A stretch of DNA of 64,000 nt from Symbiodinium natans (lineage: Eukaryota > Sar > Dinophyceae > Suessiales > Symbiodiniaceae): positions 1-64,000 of the forward strand of contig CAJNDS010000226.1 in NCBI GenBank assembly GCA_905221605.1, read 5' to 3'. Shown here in pieces: positions 1 through 14,904 of the stretch. The position numbers and the translations under genes were made by a program. Each line of letters begins with the position of its first letter. The first letter of the stretch is position 1. The notes beneath the pieces are model-generated. The model worked only from the letters and a program-made list of their open reading frames with translations, did not search any database and was not told the DNA's origin.

Positions 1-3000
1 AGTCATGTGCTCGCACGGTGGCCCCGAACTTGCCAAACTTCGTGAACTTCCCGAACCTCCCTACTCCACTGTCATGAACACCGGGAATGCCCTGCGCACT
101 TCACCCCCAACGAATGCCTCAAACCGTTGAGGCCAAGGGAGAGATCTCTTGGAAGGTTTGGTCAGAGGTCACAAGCCCTTGGTCCGAGAACGGTCCTACG
201 AGTACTCATCAGCCATGTACGCCTGGGCATCCACTACCCAACAGAAAGCCCCATGCCTCCTCACGGTGGCAAAAGAGAATCTGCACGCAGTCTGTGCCTG
301 CTGACCTGTTGGTGCAGAGATGGACAGCGGCACGTCCTGGTCGGCGATGTCTACGCCGAAACTACGTGGCGCCAAAATGCTCTGCGTCCTGCTCCTCTTT
401 CCCCCGTGGACACATTCAGGACTAGGTTGTTGAAACTCTGCTTGAACAAATCATACTGTCGGACTCTACATGGCCCCATGACATTGCAAGGAATGATCAC
501 AGCAAAGGAAGCACCGTCAGCTGATGGATTGTCACCATATGCTTGTGTGGAACGGGCACATGAATACTAGCATGCAAACTCCTCTTCAAGAATGCTGCAG
601 CCTGCTGAGTTTAGTGGAGCAACACACAAGAGGCTTCTCCACAGATAGAAGCTTCGGCGGATGGACTGGAAACCCTGGCATCAGAAGGGCAGGACAGCAT
701 GTATACAAACATCGTAAGCCGACCGCAAGCGATACAAGCGGCTCACAAGCGATACATCTGTCAGAAACACTCACTGAGCGGATCTCGGCAATCTGTCGCC
801 CACTGAGTCACTGCCCCCGCCATGCAGAGATGGTGCGGGACATACGCGTCGTACCTCCCAGGACGCGAGAAGTGATGAAAGAGGCGACAAGAGGCGACAA
901 GTGCTCTTCGCAAGCAGCAGGAAAGACAACCGCCTCTCCCGCCTCAGCAGCAGAGTGGCTCAGCGCAAGGTCGTCGTCACAGGACGATCAGCTGAAAGTG
1001 ACCTACACCGTGCTCTGCCCCAGTCAGCGGTGGCTCACCGCAGCTTTCGACGTAGCATCAGAGGTAACACACGTATGGATATGAGAAAGGAACACGCAAT
1101 GCTGAAGCAGGGGGGTGCTTGGTTGGCCCCTGGACACTCGCATTGTGGTGCGACACAGCTGGTGAGCCATTTGAATCCCAAATCGCCAGGCCCACACGCG
1201 GCAGGGATTGCACATATGCGTGGAGTCCTGAGTCAAGCTGTCACTACCACAGGCGAATGCCCTAAAGACTGCTTCAACTGATGGCAGCAGAATGCTTGAT
1301 CAAGGGGTACTCCGTACACTTCTTACTTGCAAAAACCTGCCTTGCCTTGACAGCACAGTCTGCGGCGGCTAACATCTGAAGGATGCTCTGCAATGCTCTT
1401 GACGTTCAAGAATAGAATCTGCAATGTTGCAAGGGCTTCTCAGCTTTAGATGCAACTCTACAGTACAGACAAGCTGTCCATGCTCCACGGCCTCATGCCT
1501 AGACACGTAAGGATGGAACCAACTGCTGCAGAGACCCCAGATCCTGACACGTCGTCGAACGCAAAGGACACTCGCTGACCAGCCGTCAGTGGCTGGATGG
1601 CAGGAATATCTTTGCAGGATGAGCCGCAGGAAAAATTCACGCATCGGAGGCCAACACCTAGCCCATGCTTGATGCGACCAATCCCTGCATGGCCTTGAAA
1701 ACCTTGGACACTAAGAACAATGGCCACTTAGTAACTTAGGTCACAGCGGATGTGTCAGGGTCAACATTCATGGGCGCTCAAGCGTTCAGAGCTCAGAGCT
1801 GGGAATCGCCACCTCAGCTTAAGGCGGTCACAACTCGCTTCAGGAACTGGGCTTCCGGGACAAAAACACTGTGAGAGAGGAGGCTCTGCACGCTCCGGAA
1901 CTTTGAATGTGGCTGACTAGCTTTGCAGGTAGGCAGCATTCAAGGTTCTTGGTGGGTAGCCTTGCCAAGCACAAACACCCCCGAACAGCACATCGTCAAT
2001 GCCCTCCACATTATGGAAGCACGTCTCTGTCACGTCAGGTTGTTGAGCAAATCCGGTGTATGGAAGTAGAGAAGTACCAGCAGCGGTCGCTTTCCGTCCC
2101 GTGAGTGAGTCGAGAGCTTCATGATGCGCAATCTTGCAATGTGTCATCTTGAGAACTGCTGACGATGTACTGTCCACGTCTTTGTACATCATGAAGCCGC
2201 TGGGGCTGCTATCGGAGTGGCTAAAGCGGCTAAAGTCCAGGCAAAGGTGGATGGCAGCAAAGGACCCAAAGAACAGCCGTCACATTGCAATCGTTGCAAG
2301 TGCTGCAGGCAAGCTCGCACATAGAAATCGCAGCTGGCCTCACAAGGGAGGAGGCCCGCAAAAAAGGCTGTGGTTTCGGTCCAGCAGCAAGAATGACGGC
2401 GTCGGGTCGCAGCCACTTAGTTGGCCAGCTTCGTGGACGCCAGCATGAAGTGCGAATCAGAACGGCTTGACACAGATATTCTATTAATCAATCTTGCAGG
2501 ATCTTGCCTGTGCTTCTGCGTTAGAAAGCCCGACGTCCGATGAAGCCTCGTGCGCATTGAGCCGCGGTCTTCCTCGGCTTGCCTGACAAACGCAGAAGAG
2601 GCCCGCCTTCAGCGAATCCTGTTGCATGCAGCCTCTGCCTTGCAAAGCATTGGCGCGCACACTGGGCGTAAAGAGCCGCAGCACCCTCGCAATCTTGGTA
2701 GGCCAACGGCAACTGCCAAAACAAGGAAGCTCTTTGTCGGATCGCATGCACGAGTGCGTGAAGCACGTCAAGGCGGAACTCCCCGCAGTCCTGGCAGGGA
2801 ATGTCGTGCCAGAATTTCGCTCCTTCAAACTAGTAGAGGCGTAGTAGGCCGCTTACGAAGCAATTTGACCAAATCGGCATTGGCTTGGTGCTACAAGCCA
2901 CGACCACACTCTGCAGCCTGCACCATGCATAGCAAGACGGCCCCGAGGGATACTTGATACGTTTCAGGCCCACTGTATCCATGCTTCCCGCCAAACTCCC

Positions 3001-5894
3001 TCTTTTTCACTGCACGACTCAAACCAGGAACTGCATCCTTCCTTAGAGATGGAAGGATGACACTAGGACTTCTGTGCAATGGGATTCCTCCAGCAGCACC
3101 ACGTTCGTTTCTGGCACTCACGATGCAGAACCAAATGCAGACCATGCTCCTGCCCGCCTCGCAAGTTAAGACCCCTTGGGCCCACTAGGTCGGTGTGTCT
3201 TTGCGGACAAAAGCAGGTTTCTGACCACGCTAAACTAAAGAACCGTTCCCTGCTTACACACATTCCAAGAGGCCACCAACCGGCAGAGCATGCCCATGCA
3301 TTTCGATGCGCAACTTCTGCGAGGCAAAGAGCACTGCAGTTACAATGGCTGAGTAGACGAAAGCCTTGTGCAGCAAGCCAGGGTTTCTACGTCTTGCAGA
3401 CTGCGTCTGTCCACACGTGGACAACAATGTAGAGGGCTGGACGGGGCACCTTGCGGCTGACCCAGTGCCGCGGACTTGGACAGAGCGTGCTGGAGCGACG
3501 TTGGCTGGATGTACCCTAGTGCGCCCGCCCCCAAATGCAGCCCCCCGATGTGCCGGCAAGATGAGAGAAGAACATCCATCAACTGTCGAGAAGGCGGCAC
3601 GCACGGAGGCTGCATCGGGCTGTAGATCTTCGCGAAGTAGGCTTTCGGTAGGTCGTGCTGGCGCAAGTTGCATCCATGCAGCCGCAAGGGCAACTCCGGT
3701 CCACGTTGCTCTCAAGGGCAGAGTCTGGGGCCTGCTCTGAAGAAGTGTTCAGAGGCCCTAAAGCTTTTGCATGAGGGCATGAAGGAAAATCTGTGCAATG
3801 TGGGATGCGCCCAGGGGATGTCGCAACTCACGTAACTGCTGGAAGCCAGCGAAGTAAACCTGACCAAGCCACAGCCCGCAACTGCTAACATGCTACGGTT
3901 GACATGAAGAGCTCTCAGGGCCCGGAGAGCAGCGCAGGAGCAAATCACAGACAGGTCCAACGGGCAAGCCGCATCTCTTGCGCATCGCTGCTGCCTGCCA
4001 AAACCCCGCAGCCACTGCAGCCGGCGCACTCACGCGACGCAAGGCTTGTAAGGGAGGCTCCATGCAATGCCCGGCAGGTAGAGCGGTGACTGTGGAATCT
4101 CCTCACGGAGAGAGCACGGGGCCACATTTGTACAGCCACGGTGTGCAAGCGCGCAAGCGGCTCATGAACAAGCCTGTGCGCTCGGGTGACTCTGGACGTG
4201 TCGGCCGCAGGGTGTCCAAGCATGCACGCTCACTCTCTTCCGCGTGCTCCTGGATGGATGTTGGAAGAGCTGCGCCACCATGGGGACAGTCCAATTGCTC
4301 AGGCTAAGCAGAAGGGTCCCGAGGGGCGTGCTCTGTTGAAGTTGCGTATTGAGCATTAGGGCGATTCGACATCATGCGGTGGTGTCCCAGGGCCCTGCAC
4401 CTGCGTTTTGCAAGTCAAGCAAAAAGCTTTCCTTGGCTTCCTTGGCCGCTCCAACAAGTCACACTCTGGAAAATGCCTGAAACACGCAGCTCTGGGCTTC
4501 TGGGTGCAAAAAACGCCAAGCACCTCGGCGAAGGACATGGCCATGGCGGTATCTCACGGTCGGTTCACGGAACGTCCATGAGAGAATAGGGCTGTCGGGG
4601 CTGTACAAAGGGTTCCTCGCGAACCTTTCCGGCCTTTTGTCCGAAGTAGCGAGCTTTACTGGGAACCTCTTCCAAGCGCAAGCGCAAGCTTCCTCAACGT
4701 GAGCTTCGGCTTCAAGGACCTACCGAGAAACAACTCTTACACTCTGCCAGAAGCGCAACGCCGCAAGGAGGGAATTAGCACCGGGTTTGCACTGCAACAT
4801 TACACACACTCAGGTTCATCGTCCCAACAAGTACAGTACCTACGAAGGTGCTATAGTCTGGTACAAGTCGGACCGAGCTTCAGTTTCAACAGCCCAAAGG
4901 CCACAAGGGGCAGCGCGCACGTCTCATCCTGCCATCTGACATTGCGGCCGAGAGGGCACCCACTCAGCAAAACAAATACCGACTGTGAGATGTTGCGAGT
5001 CCAAGCTCATGTAGGGTGTCCGGCCCGAAGGCACGTCCTACGTGGCACGAGGAGGGTTGTCTAAGCCTTTCTCGTGGTGACAAGCACCGTGCGACACACG
5101 CTCGCTTGCCTCACAACCCTGCTCATGGAATCATCAAGACACGTCTCGATCCATTGATCAAGTCCGGCCGCAATCGTCGGCAGGTCCCTGACTTTCTTCT
5201 GCACGGGCTGGCGTGACCTCGCAAAGTCAGTGCACGCACGCCCCAACCTGGGAAATTCCTCCACTGTGGCAAGTTGGACGTCAGTGGCTGCACAGCTTTT
5301 GAGCAGTTTTGCACATCTTGCAAAGGACAGCTGTCATAAGCAGCAATGCATACATGCCGACGGACATGACTGCGCTTGTGCAGTGCATCCCCAGCTCTTG
5401 ACGAGTACATCAGAACACTGTATGGTCCAATATTGGGCCTGTCCAATTAAACAAAGGAGGGGGATGAGGGGTGTTGAAGTGCTGTGGGCCTCAGGACCGT
5501 TGCACGTGGTACACGGTCTTAGCTTGCTAGGTAAGCTGTGCTAGCTGTCAATCCTGGCATCTGCATGCTTCGGTACCCTCCTGTCTGGGACGGAAGACGT
5601 CGAAGAATGTAGGTCCTGCGCGCGAAGGACTGCTTACAACCCATCTTGCCGGCTTTGCCGGCTCTGTAGCAGCTGCAGAAGCACGCCCCATGGGAGCTCT
5701 GTCAAGGTGGACGGTCGCATGCCTCCTGGTGGCCTTGTGGATGCTGTATTTGTTGGGCTAAATTGCCAGAAAGCATGCGACGCTAATGCAGAGCAACTTC
5801 ACGTTGGCGCTTATTGACGAACAAAGTCTGGGTTCGACGCATCCTCGCGTGTGGGGGGAGATGAAATGCAACGGCCATCACGATCCAAACGCCC

Positions 5895-6252
5895 ACCATG
5901 AAATCTATTTCATTCGGGGAGATGCCGACGTGCCCAAAGAGCAGGCATGAGCAGGTCCCCTTGGCGTTGGGAGCTCGTGAGGGTAGTGTGCACGGGATGC
6001 AGGGCCTGAGCACACGGAAAGTTGACAACCCACCTTACCGCTTTGCAGCGAGTGCTTGCCTGCCAGTGGCGCATTCAAGCCTGGGAACTGTTTCCACCAT
6101 GAAACTTATTTCATCCTGGGGAATGCTGACGTGCCCAAGGCCCCTCTGCCATGGGTTGTTTTGGCTTGGGGAGCTCTTGCGGGTAGCCTGCGTGGAGCCG
6201 CTGTGTGGTCCAGGACAGTTTGCAACCCATCTTACTGCTTTGCAGGTGCTAG
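5895..6252. repeat. Imperfect direct duplication, ~200 bp unit
   Basis: The stretch starting CACCATGAAATCTATTTCAT (about 5,895) recurs in diverged form at about 6,098 (CACCATGAAACTTATTTCAT). Both copies carry the words GACGTGCCCAA, GGGAGCTC and a closing CTTTGCAG. A third, weaker relative lies near 5,630-5,700 (CAACCCATCTTGCCGGCTTTGC). The copies end in a pyrimidine-rich CTTTGCAG, which could be splice acceptors or simply shared sequence. No coding function is evident. Confidence 0.6.
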
Positions 6253-9200
6253 CTCAGCGCCAGTATGCCCTGCGAAGGCGGATGATGGCGACTTCGAAGG
6301 CTGCTATCTAATAACGCCTATCATGCTCCCATATGATGAGATTTACGAGCGCAGTTGCCCCAGCCCGGCTTACCTTCAGCACCTGCGCAACATGGAACCC
6401 AGTTTTGCACCTGAGCAACGTGGAAGCCCATTTTCAAGGCGTTTGCCGCAGTTCGGTCAAGTACGGCAACACAGCGCGTTGGTAGTACCCCGATTCTCGC
6501 GGGTTCTTGCAGACAAAGAGAAGGGCAGCGGGCCGCGAAGGACAGCTGGATCAAGTGGTTCATGACTCGACACAAGAACGGGATGCTTGTGTCACATGCA
6601 AGGCACAGGCTGAGGTACGAAGTCGCCTTCGTGGGCGTTATCGGTGTTATGTCAGCCCAACGTCGTGCTTTGTTGTGTTCGCATTGCAGACTGTCACTTG
6701 TGAGGTGTGCACAATGGTTTTGAAACACGTTCGAACAACGTAAGGAGCAATTCAAAGGGCAAACTCTCGGAAAACTCCTCAGAATTCGCGCAGAGAAACT
6801 TGAGTCACGGGTTTTGGCTACTGCCGGCTGTGCCGGAGGTCGAGGGATGCGTGCGAATAAGAGCAAGGCAATGCCCAAAGATTCGCAAATACCTGATGGG
6901 CAGTTTTGTGACGTCTGCCTTGGAGGCTTTGCGCTTGCGGTTTTGGGTTCCAAGCTGGGCAGAGACTCCAAACGCATGTGCGCAGTACTTCAGCAGTGAC
7001 TTGTAGGCCTCATGCAAGACGGGCTGTGCAAAAAGGACTAGACCCTGCTGAACGTATTCTTAAGAACCTCTCCCGAACCAGCACGACCGGTAGCGCAGGG
7101 CAAAATCGCACTTCTGCAGCTTTCTGAAGTTCTCCATGCCAGAGGGGCGTTGCGAACAGAGACTTAGCTCACTAGTCAAGTCGTGACAGGAGTAGCAAAG
7201 GCAACTGGTTTTTGAGTTTATTGGCAGTGCTGGTTGCTGCAGAGCCCAGGAGAGTTTAGAATCCACGTTGTGGCGTTGATCGTTTCGCATCTGGCGCTGC
7301 GCACAATGCACAGGAGGACAGGTAATGGGCCCGAAGCATCTGGTTTCCCCTAGTCATGCTAGTCTGGACCAAGAGATGTTCTTTTCAGTTCTCGCTTGCA
7401 CGCAACAAACGATCTCCCTTTTCCGACACGTGAGGGTTGTTCTATATCCTTGTTCCATGCGTGCCAACTAGGGGTTTGGTAGGGTCTAGAGTGAGCACTG
7501 TGAGCCACGCACACGAATATCCAAAGAGCACTCTTCGCTCTCTCCCATCCAGGCTTCGAATGGCTCTGTAACGGCGAGCTGTGCATCTGCACCGGAAGGG
7601 CCCGTCAGCAATCCTTTCCGAAAAAAAATCAGGTTGCCCGAGAATATCGCCACGCTCAGTTTCTGATCCTACAGTTCCGACGAATCATTTGACTGGCTTG
7701 GCAGCGACTCTCTCGTTGAATCAAGGGCAGTCCATGGTTGCTTGTGGAATTTCAGGGGAAGGGGAACAGAGCGGCTGCCGTGCAGCGCAGGCTAGGCCGC
7801 TAGGCAGCAGCCCGAGAGCTCACGCAAAACAATGCTAAGGGCAAGCTGCGTCGTAACCGAGTTATCGTGACCCAAACAGGGTCCACGCATGCCCCACGCT
7901 ATTGTGCACATGTCCTCGCCTATTTTTCTGTGTATGCTCAGGTCAAGCAGCCATCTACGCAAGGACTTCTGAGCAGTCCAAGCACATCTCGTGGCCAGGA
8001 CCTTCACGTCTGCCTGAAGGGGTGTGGTATGGACAGTGTAGCCTGTCACAGCAACTATGCCAGGCATGGGCGAGCGCACGCTGTGAGCTGCGACTCGACG
8101 CCCAACCCAACGGCCGCAGTCCAGGGCAGGAGGACGTTTAGCCGGGCAGGCGGATAGGGCCGGAAATCCAACTCTTGACCGTGGGGAACTTGAGACGACC
8201 ATCTAGAACTCTGCTTGAGGAGCTGATGGCTTCTGAGGCTCTTTTGATCACGAACTTACAAAGTCACCCATGCTGCGGCAGAGTGACACGTGCTTTCGGG
8301 TTCGCAGAAATCGTCCTGTATGACTCGGCTGTAGCCCTCGAAGAGGATCGAAACGGGACCAGGTTGCCATTGGCCTCAGGATTTCTGATGAGGGCCAAAA
8401 ACCACGGAAGAAGAACACACGAAAGGAGATTGTTGTTTCGCGGCTAGTGCGCTTCCTAATGGCAGACCAAAATCTTCACCTTCAGCGGAAACAACGGAAA
8501 CGGACAAACTGCAATCTTCGACGCTTCAACGTCTGAAGGGATTCGGCTTCCAACTGCACACCCGAGAAGGTCCGTGCAGCTACTACGAGTCGCAGCAAAG
8601 AAAAGGAAAACGGCGCCAAGCGTGGGGGAGCACTGAAAGTAACACAAGTGCAAGCCCTCTGAAGTTGCAGGTTTGCCTTCACCGCTGCCAAACGGCGGAC
8701 TGCAATGTTGCACTTGGGAAGGTCCCCCCCTCATGTCGCATAGCAAAAGAGGGGGATCTGGCTAGTACAGTGGTATGTGATGGCGGCTGGCACTTGCACA
8801 AGCTACATGCGGCCGGGTTGAACGGGGTGCGGCTGGGCCTTTTTCTTATGGAGCAATTGCGCATGAATTGCTTGATCTCAGAAACGCAGAGACAAGGTCC
8901 TCGCTTTGTCTAAATATCTAGAAAGAAGCACCCTCCCAGCCCTCTCGGACGGCCTTGGACCCTTGGAAAACGACAAGCCTGTTGTGCTCAAACTTGCTGA
9001 GCTCCATGGCAGAGCACCGCTTTCACAGGATATTTTGCTTTTGCATCCGTTGTGCCCACCATGGACGGTAGGATGAAGCGAAGCTGCAACGGCTCACTAA
9101 TGGTGGCAATGACAGCAAGCCTAATCGGCAGAACAGCGATGAGCGATGTCACATGGATGCGGGCGCATGATGGGCATGGTGCCGAGTTGCTTCGAGCAAA

Positions 9201-11104
9201 GCCAGCCTGCAGTGTGTCGCGCTGCCGAGCAAATCTCACAAGCAAAGCCAGTGCAACAAAACCCGAGGTGCGACAACCCGTTGAGACAACACCTCTTCTG
9301 ACCAGTGCTCTGAAGGGATCCGCATGGATCCGGGCCAGAGTACAGCAGTGTCCCGATCACAGCAGGCAAAGCTGGTGCTGACACGCTGGCTCAGCCCTCT
9401 CGGCTCTCGTTACAAGCAGGAGCTTGCTAAGGGTGGGCCGGTGGGCCACTACACCACGGCTCTCATGTTGACAGATCTTAGTGTCACAAGTTCCAGAGGT
9501 GTGTCGCGTGGCGTGGACATGGAAAGCGCCGCGAAGCGGCGCAACATTGAAACACCTTCTACTAGACAGTCAATTGCGTTGCATGGGGCGTGTGTGTACC
9601 AAACCAAAACCCTTGCAATAACTGCACTTGTTCTGAATTCCTTTCCGCGGGCGGGGTAGACCGGTGCCACCGGTACCTGTGAAAACGGAATCCGGTGTAA
9701 TCCGGTCTGCATCCGGTTACCTGTTCCGCGGGATCCAGACATCACAGAACGGACCGAAGGACAAGGGGACCTGGGCATGCGCCTGGACGAGAGCCGCACC
9801 CCAAAGGAGAGGTGTCAGCGACGTCGGTCACGACACGCCCTTCTCCGGTTCTAAGGATTTCAAGGCCTTTGCTTGGGATGCTTGGAACACAGACTTCTCC
9901 TCAGCACGTGACACTGTCACGGGGTGACATAGCTCCGCTCCGCAGGTCCCCTGTGCATGGAACAACTGGTTTCGGGTTCTAGAGTTTAGGTCGTGAGCAG
10001 CTGCAGCCTCTCCACAGATTCCCTGGGGAGTCGCGTGCCAAAGCTAGGATGCTCATTCCGGCTTTGGGCGTTTGAACTGCCGGCTGGGGGTCACACGACC
10101 TCCGCTCGCCCAAGTCCGTCGCGTGGCTGCTAATACGAGCGGTGACCACAAACGCAGCTAGCTGAGGGATATCTTCTAAGGCCGCGATGTCCAACGAGGT
10201 AGGTGTAATGTCTTCATGAAGCATCTCCCCAAGCCAGGCACATCTTGTTCCCTTCGGATGTCAAGTCAATAGTCTATGCGTATGCTGCCCTTTCGTCGCG
10301 TAGCCCCGAGCGTCACCCCGGAAATCCCGGAAACCCAAACTAGGCCCAGATGTTGGGCCTCCCCCACCCCTCACAGAGCCTGACAGCCTATATGGCTTAT
10401 CAGCCAAACCGACTACAGCTCTTCAGGGAGGCTTCGTGATAAATTGGTTCTGGCCGCCACTCAACTGTCCGCTTAAGAGCAAGCATAAAGAGTTGAAACG
10501 GAAGCTGCTAGGAGTGTGTGCTTGTTCGCGTTTCTCCTAGCCAACAAAGGTATGGCCATGATGGCGGCACGATTGAGAACTGAGCGTTTTAGAGGCTCTG
10601 GCCGCAGCCGGGTGCTCTTCGCCGGCGAAAGGTGGACGGTGCCCTTGCAAGCGCCACAACTAATTGGCCCTGCAAACAATAAGATCCTTCAGAGTTTTTT
10701 CCAGGAAGGGGTACAAATTCTGAGTGAGAGAGCCGCAGTTCCTGTGCCCGATGCCTGCATGCTGTAAGAGCGGAGACTGGCCGGCAGCCAAAGATGCATT
10801 GCACGGAGGTTTTGGAGGACTGCGGAATTCAACCCCGAGTCTCTGGGCATTCTGGGCCAAAATACGGCTGCCCCGTCTCGAAGTTCTCAGCTGTCTAAGA
10901 AATTTTGCGTTTGCGCCACATTAAGATGGCCTCTCGAGGCTGCAATACAGTAACACCCAAAGTTGCGTCTCCCTGCATCTAGAAATATCTAATCCAGTCG
11001 AGAAATCGCGGCATTTTGGGGCAAACCGCTTTGAACAGATCGTCGTCTGAAGCTTCGTGATCTGAGCTTGCCAGCGGATTGGCTGGTGTCCATGCGTTCC
11101 TGTA

Positions 11105-11587
11105 ATGCCCCGTGAACACCAAGCGCACCAAACAGCATCCAAGCCAAAGGACACACACCGCCAGCAAGGTCGGCGATGGAATATGATTCCATCTTGCAAA
11201 GCCCCTGCAAAAAAAGAAGTGACATCAAAATGTTCGTCCGTCATGTCCGTCATCTATGAGCCATGGCAAGCCTTCGTGTCTCGCCTGGAGGCATTCTGGC
11301 CATGGGCTGAAAGTCAGAGATCCCGCTTTGCGGATAGCATGCCCAGCTGGAATTCCAGGCTTCTTGGCACAAGGGTTTTTGCCATCAAGCACTTCACAAG
11401 GAACTCTGATGCTGACGCCTCTGCTGGTCGCCCGGCGAGTCTCTTTACATCGGAGAACGTCTTTGATCGCTGGAGTGCGAAGCTGTGGACTTCCACCACT
11501 GCTAAGACTCAGGAAGTGTCAGCTGCGTTGCCCGAGGCGATAGCCTCCAGAATGTTCGCTGGATCGGGTGGTCCCAGAGTTTTTTGA
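11105..11587 (+). CDS. Possible protein-coding ORF, unknown
   Basis: This is a 160-codon open frame. Its second half, after about residue 45, has a balanced, protein-like composition with several Trp and Phe residues (for example EPWQAFVSRLEAFWPW). No domain is recognised, no splice partners were found, and the opposite strand is also partly open here. It stands alone in a 17-kb stretch without supported genes. I list it only because it is the most protein-like frame in the left part of the window; it may be chance. Confidence 0.18.
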   Translation: MPREHQAHQTASKPKDTHRQQGRRWNMIPSCKAPAKKEVTSKCSSVMSVIYEPWQAFVSRLEAFWPWAESQRSRFADSMPSWNSRLLGTRVFAIKHFTRNSDADASAGRPASLFTSENVFDRWSAKLWTSTTAKTQEVSAALPEAIASRMFAGSGGPRVF

Positions 11588-12866
11588 GCCTCGGAACTGT
11601 GAAGCTGGTTGCAGTCAAGGCAGGCAAGGCAGGCAAGACAACAGGAGGTGGTGTTTGGCATATGCCCTGTGAGCACCTGCCCTACCTCCTACCACCCTTC
11701 CACCGCTCCCTCATGCACGAAAGGGAACAGAAGTGGCCTTCACTCTCGCCGCTTAGGAGACATGCGCAAACAGCTCCTTGACTTGCAGCGCATCTGCGCT
11801 AGAGATGTGAAAACACGCTGATCCGTCCCTTTTTCAGGACAATATCTCGCCATTCCCCGTCGGGCCTTAGAACCGAGACACACATTCTGCGCGCACATCT
11901 GTGCACCCGGGGGCAGAGCACTGGAAAGCCGGAACTGCTCTCAAACGGCCCCCCAAACACTCCATCTCCGGGGCAAGAGCAGACTTAGCAAACTCTGCTT
12001 TTGCCTTAAGTTGAGACGCGCGGCTTTGTCAGCTTGGTGGCAAAATTGAGACCTCAAAGCCTTCTTTATTGATGGTGCGCAGAGGAGTAGAGAGGCATGT
12101 GTTTATGGTGCAGGGACCGTTGATTTGCGTCTGAGGAGTAGTTACATAGAGACACAGACACAAGTACAAGCGCAGAAGTGTGGCTCCGTGAAAACATGTC
12201 AAGCACAGGCAATCGCTGGGCCACAGCGGCCAGAACGTGTGTGCCTCATGAGGCCCGCTTGATGAGGCCCTTGGGCAGCGAGGGCCGGTGCTTTGGCACA
12301 GTTTGAAGAGGAAGCTTCATCGCCACAGTTGCTACGGCCCTTGTCAGAAGATGAACGTCCTCTTCAGACAGGGCCCTGCAGATAGCTTAGCGTAGAGGCC
12401 CTGAGCTCGAGACTGTCTGACAGCAGCGAGCACCTAGCTTTGTAACAGGCCAGTTGCGCAAATGGAGATGGCATCCTTTGGCGGAGGAAATACCCTGAAG
12501 GCGCTTCCGGCATGGAGCATGTCAGAACCGCTGCTTCTCAAAACCATGTTCTGCAGCGAGGAATGTGGCTCCCAGAACAAGGCTTTACGGGTGTTCTACG
12601 CGCCTTCATGAGTTTCCGACAAGTTGCTTGCGAGTTCTCAAGAGATGCTTGGGCGGCATCACCTTCAAACATTATCATCAGCTTCTTCATCAGGAGATGT
12701 GTCACTCCGGAACCTGCTTCTCTTTGTAGAAGTGCGGTGTTGACTGCCACGCTTCTCGAATCAGAGCCCGCCTCTTCTCAGCTGGGAACGAAAAAAGGCT
12801 CGTGCGACGGGCGGCCCGAGGAGCTGCAGCGGGAGACAAAGAGGCAAGAGCCGGTGGCAGATGTGG

Positions 12867-12926
12867 GTAGCTCAGGATGGCTCAGGATGGCTCAGGATAG
12901 CTCAGGATAGCTCAGGATAGCTCGGG
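12867..12926. repeat. 10-bp tandem repeat (GGCTCAGGAT/AGCTCAGGAT)
   Basis: Five to six near-identical 10-bp units run in tandem, with a G/A switch between the first and later units. This is a simple minisatellite with no sign of function. Confidence 0.9.
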
Positions 12927-14856
12927 ACCCAAAAGGCGTGGCATCGATGTGGTGGCCACCTTGAAGAACATGGAGCTGCAAGTAGAGCAAAGAACCTCTG
13001 CCTTTGTTTGCCAGATTGCTGGCAGGACCGTGCATAAAGTGCACAGGAGGCCATATCCCAAGAATGTCTTGCTCATACCTCTGAACTTGCAAAACCCTCC
13101 TCGCTCAGGTTGAGAAAATCACTGCGGCACAACTCGGCCCGACAGGCCAATGTGTGGGCAGAATGGTAGAGACAAGCTCTGCCCCACGCTGTCACATCTG
13201 CATGTGTATGGTAATTTCAACACATGAGTTGTGAACGGAGCTGACTCAGCAGCGTGCTCTCAGAGGCACCCGCTGCTTCGGGTTGCACAGGGTTTTAGAG
13301 GTTTTATATGTCGCCTTCTACTTTATGAAGTGTGCAGGTCATCCAGGAAAGCACCCAGCTATATGCCAGACCTGCATAGTCACATGATGTGGGCATGAAT
13401 GAGCACAGCAGAGGGAAGATGCCTCTGCCGTAAGCAGATGCCAGCAGCAACATCACAATCATAGTCTGCAACTGTCCGCAACTCTTGCAGATTCCGGCTC
13501 TACAGCGGAGCCGCAGCATCGAAGAAAATAAATCTGATAGAGGTCTGCCGACCTACGCCCCTGCGCTGATCCAACGTCCCTTGTGAAAAAACTGGCTCTG
13601 CGATGTCAGGCTACAAGGGCACGTCTACAAGGCTGGCGCTTTCACTCGGGCTTGTGCCCAAATCTTCTGCGTTGCATCAAGAGCGTGAAGTGCAAGTCAC
13701 CTTTTCCAGCCTGCACATGCCGGTTTCGGCACTGTTCATCACACCGATCCCACTTGCGAGGTGCATTGCTCCAAGAGCCCAGAGGTGTATAGCATCTTTT
13801 TAGGTGAAAAGGAGAGCACGGGTAAGCAGGGCATGACTTTGGACCCTGTCATGTGTCACCGCGGGTCAGATTCCCGGAAAGCAGTGACAGAACTCTAGGT
13901 CCGGGTACGTTGGGTCCCGGCATCCCGGTCTTCAGCACCTGTATGACGTAGGCCTCGGAGCTTGCACTACGGCACTACGGTCATGTGCCTATCATCAAGC
14001 TTCTGGCAAGTTCAACCTGCCTCAATCTCAGGCACACCTAGCATTGGCACATCCTGGAGGGTGACAACTTGAACAGTCGGGTCGTATGCAGCAGATACTG
14101 CCACTTTGACTCTTTGTACGGCGAATTTGCTTGTCGAGCACCTGCCGCCTGTCCATTCAATCAAGAAGTCTGACTCAAGGCACATCGACTGGAAGATCCA
14201 CGCAACGTATGCAGCAAACCCAATGTAGACAACCATGGACTACCCTGATGGGTTTTGAGCACGTGGCCTGAGCTTTTGAAGCTTCCCCTATGCGCAGGTC
14301 ACATGTTGTGAGTGCCATGGCGCGATGAGGTGGGGAAAGGTCCAGTCCCAGCGTGGTTTGGGTTTGCGTGTCACAGTGGCTGGGGCTACCTGACCATCTC
14401 CCACATTTCACATGTGGCTCACGGCATCCGCCACCTCTGAGGTGTGCTGTGCGAATCCACTCAATGCAAATCCTGGACATGAAAAGGACATCAAAAGAGG
14501 AGACCGCGTTCGGACTCGGACCTCTGGAGTCACGGGTTTCCGTGCTGGAGCTTAGGAAGAACCCTAGGGAGAAGCTCAGCCGAGTTCGACCGGTTGCTCT
14601 TTTCGGTCGGTTTGTTGCTTTGGAGTTCTCCCCAATCCATGTAGGTGTGAGCCCACGATGCTGCGCCCTTTGCAAAGCCATCGTGCGTCCCCGCGTCATG
14701 TTGACTGCAAGGCATGGGTGCAAGGGTTGACAAAACGCACCGCACCAGAACATACTAGCGGCATGACTTGTCACTTCAAGCGCGCTTCACCACGCGTCTG
14801 CTTGCCACGTCCACATGCGAAGAACCGGCTTCCACAGCCTGGAACCACTAGTAGAA

Positions 14857-14904
14857 GTGTGGAACGTTGTGGAACGTAGTGGAACGTAGTGGAACGTAGT
14901 GGAC
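14857..14904. repeat. 10-bp tandem repeat (GTGGAACGTA)
   Basis: Four to five copies of GTGGAACGTA or GTGGAACGTT run in tandem. Confidence 0.9.
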